8,686 nucleotides of DNA from Cyanobacteria bacterium T3Sed10_376R1m (GTDB lineage Bacteria > Cyanobacteriota > Cyanobacteriia > Cyanobacteriales > Cyanobacteriaceae), in the NCBI GenBank assembly GCA_003566215.1, contig PXEJ01000284.1, positions 1-8,686 of the forward strand. The letters run 5' to 3'. The first letter of the stretch is position 1. Every line of letters begins with the position of its first letter. Position numbers and translations under genes: made by a program. Below are positions 6,318 through 8,686 of this stretch, piece after piece. The notes below the pieces were generated by a model, which had not been told where the DNA came from, did not search any database, and saw only the letters and a program-made list of their open reading frames with translations.

Positions 6318-6989
6318 TTAATAGCTAACTTCTAATAGTATTTCTATGGCGAGGTTAAATAATTCTCTACCTGTGTGTAAATATTCCTCGTCATAGTTGA
6401 GGGTAAAACGTTCTAAATCCTCTATACCATCACTAATGTGATTGAGACAGTAGTATAAATTGGCGGCTACTCCTGCGTAGCGTTTTGGATTCGGTTGGGA
6501 TTTGAGGATTCTTTTTGCTTGTTCATAGTGTTGATGACAATTTTCTAAATATCCAATGAATGTTAACATCAAATCATCATCGAAGGGATCAGCACTAAGT
6601 TCTTCTATTTCTTCGTCTAAGGGCTTAATAATTTTTTCTACTAGCCTTGTTATAGGGCTATAAACTTCCTCTAACCAATCTAATTGTGATTTTTCTTGGG
6701 CTTGGTGCGATCGCCTTTTATACTGGTAATATTCCGTGGCATATTCACTTTTTGATTGTCGATACCTCAGGGAATTATTAAGCTGATTGGTTATCTGTTG
6801 ATCATAAGTACGACGATTTTTGTGATCTCCCAAAACTTCATAGGCTGCATTAATTTTAATAATATCTTCATGGTTAGAGGTTTTTTCTTGGCTATCGGGA
6901 TGATATTTTTTTGCTAATCGTCGATAAGCCTGTTTAATTTCTTGGGCGCTAGCAGAGGATTTTATTTGTAAAACTTCGTAGTAATCCAT
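6318..6989 (-). CDS. J-domain (DnaJ-like, class C) co-chaperone with an unknown C-terminal domain
   Basis: Residues 1-66 form a J domain: MDYYEVLQI start, the basic helix QAYRRLAKKY, the His-Pro-Asp triad at 30-32, and the later helix with AYEVLGDHKNRRTYD. The HPD triad stimulates ATP hydrolysis by a DnaK (Hsp70) partner. The Gly/Phe region, the CxxCxGxG zinc repeats and the C-terminal substrate domains of DnaJ are all absent, so this is a class C J protein of 223 residues. After a polar linker rich in Gln, Arg and Tyr (about 70-105), residues 108-223 look all-helical and acidic, with no motif I can name; they presumably choose the client or location. It lies 49 bases downstream of cysK on the same strand and may share its transcript. 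There is no clear Shine-Dalgarno sequence before ATG. Its stop codon is 11 bases from that of the convergent kinase gene. Confidence 0.9.
   Translation of the reverse strand: MDYYEVLQIKSSASAQEIKQAYRRLAKKYHPDSQEKTSNHEDIIKINAAYEVLGDHKNRRTYDQQITNQLNNSLRYRQSKSEYATEYYQYKRRSHQAQEKSQLDWLEEVYSPITRLVEKIIKPLDEEIEELSADPFDDDLMLTFIGYLENCHQHYEQAKRILKSQPNPKRYAGVAANLYYCLNHISDGIEDLERFTLNYDEEYLHTGRELFNLAIEILLEVSY
6707..6714. repeat. HIP1 octamer in the J-protein gene
   Basis: GCGATCGC in the polar linker after the J domain, read through an Arg-Ser pair on the minus strand. Confidence 0.9.
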
Positions 6990-7038
6990 GAAAAAATGTC
7001 TGATTAAGGTTTCAGGAAATCAAATTGATAAGAAAAAT

Positions 7039-7974
7039 TTAAAAATCCTCGAATAAAGGAGTACTTAAATAACGTTCACCAAAACTAGGTTGAATCATTA
7101 CAATAATTTTATCCTTATTTTCTGGTCTTTTACCTAATTTTATAGCCCCTGCCAAAGCCGCACCGGTAGAAATTCCTGACAAAATACCCTCTTCCCTTGC
7201 TAACCTACGTCCATAATTAATCGCCTCATTATCACTTACCGTAATCACTTCATCAATTAAATCAACCCGTAATACCTCAGGAATAAAACCCGCTCCAATT
7301 CCTTGTATTTTATGAGAACCAGGCTTATTTCCTGATATTACCGCACTATTAACAGGTTCAATTGCGATCGCCCGAAATTCTGGCTTTTTACTCTTAATTA
7401 CATCACTAATCCCCGTAATAGTACCCCCTGTACCAACTCCAGCCACTAAAAAATCAACCTTCCCATCAGTATCTTCCCAAATTTCCAAAGCAGTAGTTAA
7501 ACGATGAATTTCAGGATTAGCAGGATTATTAAACTGTTGCAGCATATAAGCATTAGGCATCGTCTCCACAATATCCTGAGCCCTTTGAATACAACCGCGC
7601 ATCCCTTCACTACCAGCAGTCAACTCTAATTTAGCACCATAAGCCCTTAACATAGCCCTTCTTTCAGCACTCATAGTCTCAGGCATAGTCAAAATTAATT
7701 GATAACCCTTCGCCGCCGCCGCCATCGCCAAAGCAATGCCCGTATTGCCAGAAGTCGGTTCAACTAAAATGGTTTCATAGGGAGTAATTAAACCAGCTTT
7801 TTCAGCGGCATTAATCATATTTACCCCGATTCTATCCTTAACCGAAGCAGAAGGATTCATCCCCTCTAATTTAACTAATATTTCAGCCACACAGCCATCA
7901 GCTTCAGGAATACGGTTTAATTTTACTAAAGGAGTTTTACCAACTAATTCTGTAATATTTTGAGCTACTTTCAT
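7039..7974 (-). CDS. cysK: Cysteine synthase A (O-acetylserine sulfhydrylase)
   Basis: This cytoplasmic PLP enzyme makes L-cysteine from O-acetylserine and sulfide, the last step of sulfur assimilation. Its 311 residues match the family's usual 305-325. Visible hallmarks are the PLP Schiff-base Lys46 in NPSASVKDR, the substrate-binding loop TSGNTG at 74-79, the phosphate-cup GTGGT at 181-185, GISTGAA at 267-273 with Ser269 placed to contact the pyridine nitrogen, and the C-terminal [10 protein letters not shown]. The TSGNTG and GERYLST segments favour CysK over CysM or cystathionine beta-synthase, although paralogues with other sulfur donors cannot be excluded. The partner CysE (serine acetyltransferase) is not in the window. 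The gene diverges from scpB across 154 bases, and the J-protein gene follows it. A weak promoter may be TTTCAA (8033-8028) with GATAAT (8010-8005) on this strand, spacer 17; no strong RBS is seen. Confidence 0.96.
   Translation of the reverse strand: MKVAQNITELVGKTPLVKLNRIPEADGCVAEILVKLEGMNPSASVKDRIGVNMINAAEKAGLITPYETILVEPTSGNTGIALAMAAAAKGYQLILTMPETMSAERRAMLRAYGAKLELTAGSEGMRGCIQRAQDIVETMPNAYMLQQFNNPANPEIHRLTTALEIWEDTDGKVDFLVAGVGTGGTITGISDVIKSKKPEFRAIAIEPVNSAVISGNKPGSHKIQGIGAGFIPEVLRVDLIDEVITVSDNEAINYGRRLAREEGILSGISTGAALAGAIKLGKRPENKDKIIVMIQPSFGERYLSTPLFEDF
7364..7371. repeat. HIP1 octamer in cysK
   Basis: GCGATCGC, read as Ala-Ile-Ala in the strand before IEPVNS of cysteine synthase. Confidence 0.9.
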
Positions 7975-8004
7975 GCTTAGACTATCGTTTTAATTTATCT
8001 TTCC

Positions 8005-8033
8005 ATTATCGATCATATTATTACCATTGAAAC
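8005..8033 (-). promoter_or_regulatory. Candidate cysK promoter
   Basis: On the minus strand TTTCAA (8033-8028, three of six matches to the -35 consensus) and GATAAT (8010-8005, five of six to the -10 consensus) are 17 bases apart. Transcription would start about 25 bases before the cysK ATG. The -35 match is weak and other AT-rich choices exist nearby. No NtcA-type GTA-N8-TAC site is seen. Confidence 0.25.
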
Positions 8034-8071
8034 CTGATTTAAAATTTTTAAGACAAAGAACAATAACACCT

Positions 8072-8099
8072 TTGATCTCAACCCCAGATCAGATATTAT
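8072..8099 (+). promoter_or_regulatory. Candidate scpB promoter
   Basis: TTGATC (8072-8077, four of six matches to -35) and TATTAT (8094-8099, five of six to -10) are separated by 16 bases. Transcription would begin near 8106, leaving a leader of only about 20 bases before the scpB ATG. An inverted repeat occupies the spacer. Confidence 0.35.
8073..8091. repeat. Inverted repeat TGATCT-N7-AGATCA inside the candidate scpB promoter
   Basis: Two perfect 6-base arms are separated by the 7 bases CAACCCC. The left arm overlaps the candidate -35 box and the right arm ends just before the -10 box, the usual place for a repressor site. The 13-base centre-to-centre spacing is compatible with a dimeric helix-turn-helix protein reading neighbouring major grooves. 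A chance repeat of this size is possible in a window of this length. Confidence 0.3.
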
Positions 8100-8128
8100 A
8101 TTGAGTTAGGCTAAAACAATGGTTAAGA

Positions 8129-8617
8129 ATGGGATCAGAAAATAATAAATTTAACTTAAAAACTCAAATAGAAGCGATACTTTATCTTAAAGGAAAACCC
8201 ACAACCTTAGAAGAAATAGTAGAACTTACTAACAGTTCCTCCGAAGACATAGAATTTGCTATAATTCAGTTAATGTCCGACTATGCCCATCGGGGAGATA
8301 GTGCCTTGGAAGTAGTGGAAACCCCAGCCGGTTATAGTTTACAATTGCGTAGTTGTTGCCAAAATTTATTAGAAAATCTTGTTCCAGCAGATTTTAATAC
8401 CGCAACTTTAAGAACCCTAGCAACTATCGCCCTAACTAATCCCATACTCCAAAGTGATTTAATCAAAGTTAGGGGTAGTGGTGCCTATCAACAGGTGAGC
8501 GAATTACTAGAAAATGGCTTTATTCGGAAACGAAGACAAGAAGAAGGGCGCTCATATTGGTTAGAAGTTACCGACAAATTTCATCAATATTTTGAAATTG
8601 ACCAACTACCAACCTAA
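8129..8617 (+). CDS. scpB: Chromosome segregation and condensation protein ScpB
   Basis: ScpB dimers bind ScpA and, with SMC, form the ring complex that condenses and separates bacterial chromosomes on the nucleoid. The 162-residue protein shows the two expected winged-helix units. The first (about 10-85) begins KTQIEAILYLKGKPTTLEEI and ends in the AGYSLQLRS wing. The second (about 86-160) has the family pattern LRTLATIALTNPILQSDLIKVRG followed by LLENGFIRKRR and a final wing. Bacterial ScpB is often 170-200 residues; this short form lacks a long acidic tail but has no broken domain. The ATG at 8129 is the only possible start, because an in-frame TGA occurs at 8102 with no start codon between. 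Its own Shine-Dalgarno sequence is poor. scpA and smc are not in the window, whereas in Firmicutes scpA and scpB are usually adjacent; the divergent neighbour is cysK. Confidence 0.92.
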   Translation: MGSENNKFNLKTQIEAILYLKGKPTTLEEIVELTNSSSEDIEFAIIQLMSDYAHRGDSALEVVETPAGYSLQLRSCCQNLLENLVPADFNTATLRTLATIALTNPILQSDLIKVRGSGAYQQVSELLENGFIRKRRQEEGRSYWLEVTDKFHQYFEIDQLPT

Positions 8618-8686
8618 AAAACGTTTATATTGGTAACAGATAAAGAGGAACAAAAGCAGAGAATTATTATAGAGGACAAAAATAAA
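8618..8686 (+). other. Downstream edge of scpB, possible start of another gene
   Basis: A frame opened by TTG at 8630 stays open to the window end for 19 codons (MVTDKEEQKQ... ), but nothing like a Shine-Dalgarno sequence precedes it. GAGG at 8672-8675 could instead serve a start codon just past the edge. No hairpin terminator for scpB is seen, so transcription may continue into the next gene. Confidence 0.2.

Noticed and set aside
1..8686. CRISPR arrays, insertion sequences, toxin-antitoxin or phage-defence genes
   Set aside because: No regularly spaced repeats, transposase motifs, terminal inverted repeats or defence-type domains are visible on either strand.

Overview
The window looks like chromosomal DNA from a low-GC unicellular cyanobacterium. 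The evidence is a high A+T content, at least seven copies of the HIP1 octamer GCGATCGC (all inside genes), a multi-PAS hybrid histidine kinase and a long RluA-type pseudouridine synthase of a kind I associate with cyanobacteria. A relative of Cyanobacterium or Geminocystis would fit, but that genus-level guess is inference. There are no mobile elements, CRISPR arrays, rRNA genes or phage genes. I see no obvious undescribed multi-gene system; most of the window is housekeeping and signalling genes.

Left part, + strand (1-2055): a complete tRNA-Gln(UUG) gene with a -10-like TATAAT upstream is followed after only 47 bases by a 553-residue RluA-family RNA pseudouridine synthase. That enzyme has a long N-terminal extension, a charged coiled coil and a Cys/His cluster ahead of its catalytic domain. 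The short spacer can fold so that it covers both the ribosome binding site and the TTG start. A 74-residue protein with two predicted membrane helices follows 18 bases later, also with a TTG start and a good Shine-Dalgarno sequence, so the two are probably co-transcribed.

Middle part (2056-6306): after a very AT-rich 153-base gap comes a 1365-residue membrane hybrid histidine kinase. Its order is membrane helix, dCache sensor, membrane helix, HAMP, three PAS domains, HisKA, HATPase, a first receiver that has lost its phospho-acceptor aspartate, and a second intact receiver. It ends 11 bases from the end of a convergent gene.

Right part (6307-8686): on the minus strand, cysK (O-acetylserine sulfhydrylase, cysteine synthesis) is followed after 49 bases by a 223-residue J-domain protein, possibly in the same transcript. 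A 154-base divergent spacer separates cysK from scpB (the winged-helix subunit of the SMC-ScpAB chromosome condensation complex) on the plus strand. In that spacer an inverted repeat lies across a candidate scpB promoter, and an 8-codon upstream frame overlaps the scpB start. Apart from these likely co-transcription units the neighbouring genes have no evident common pathway.
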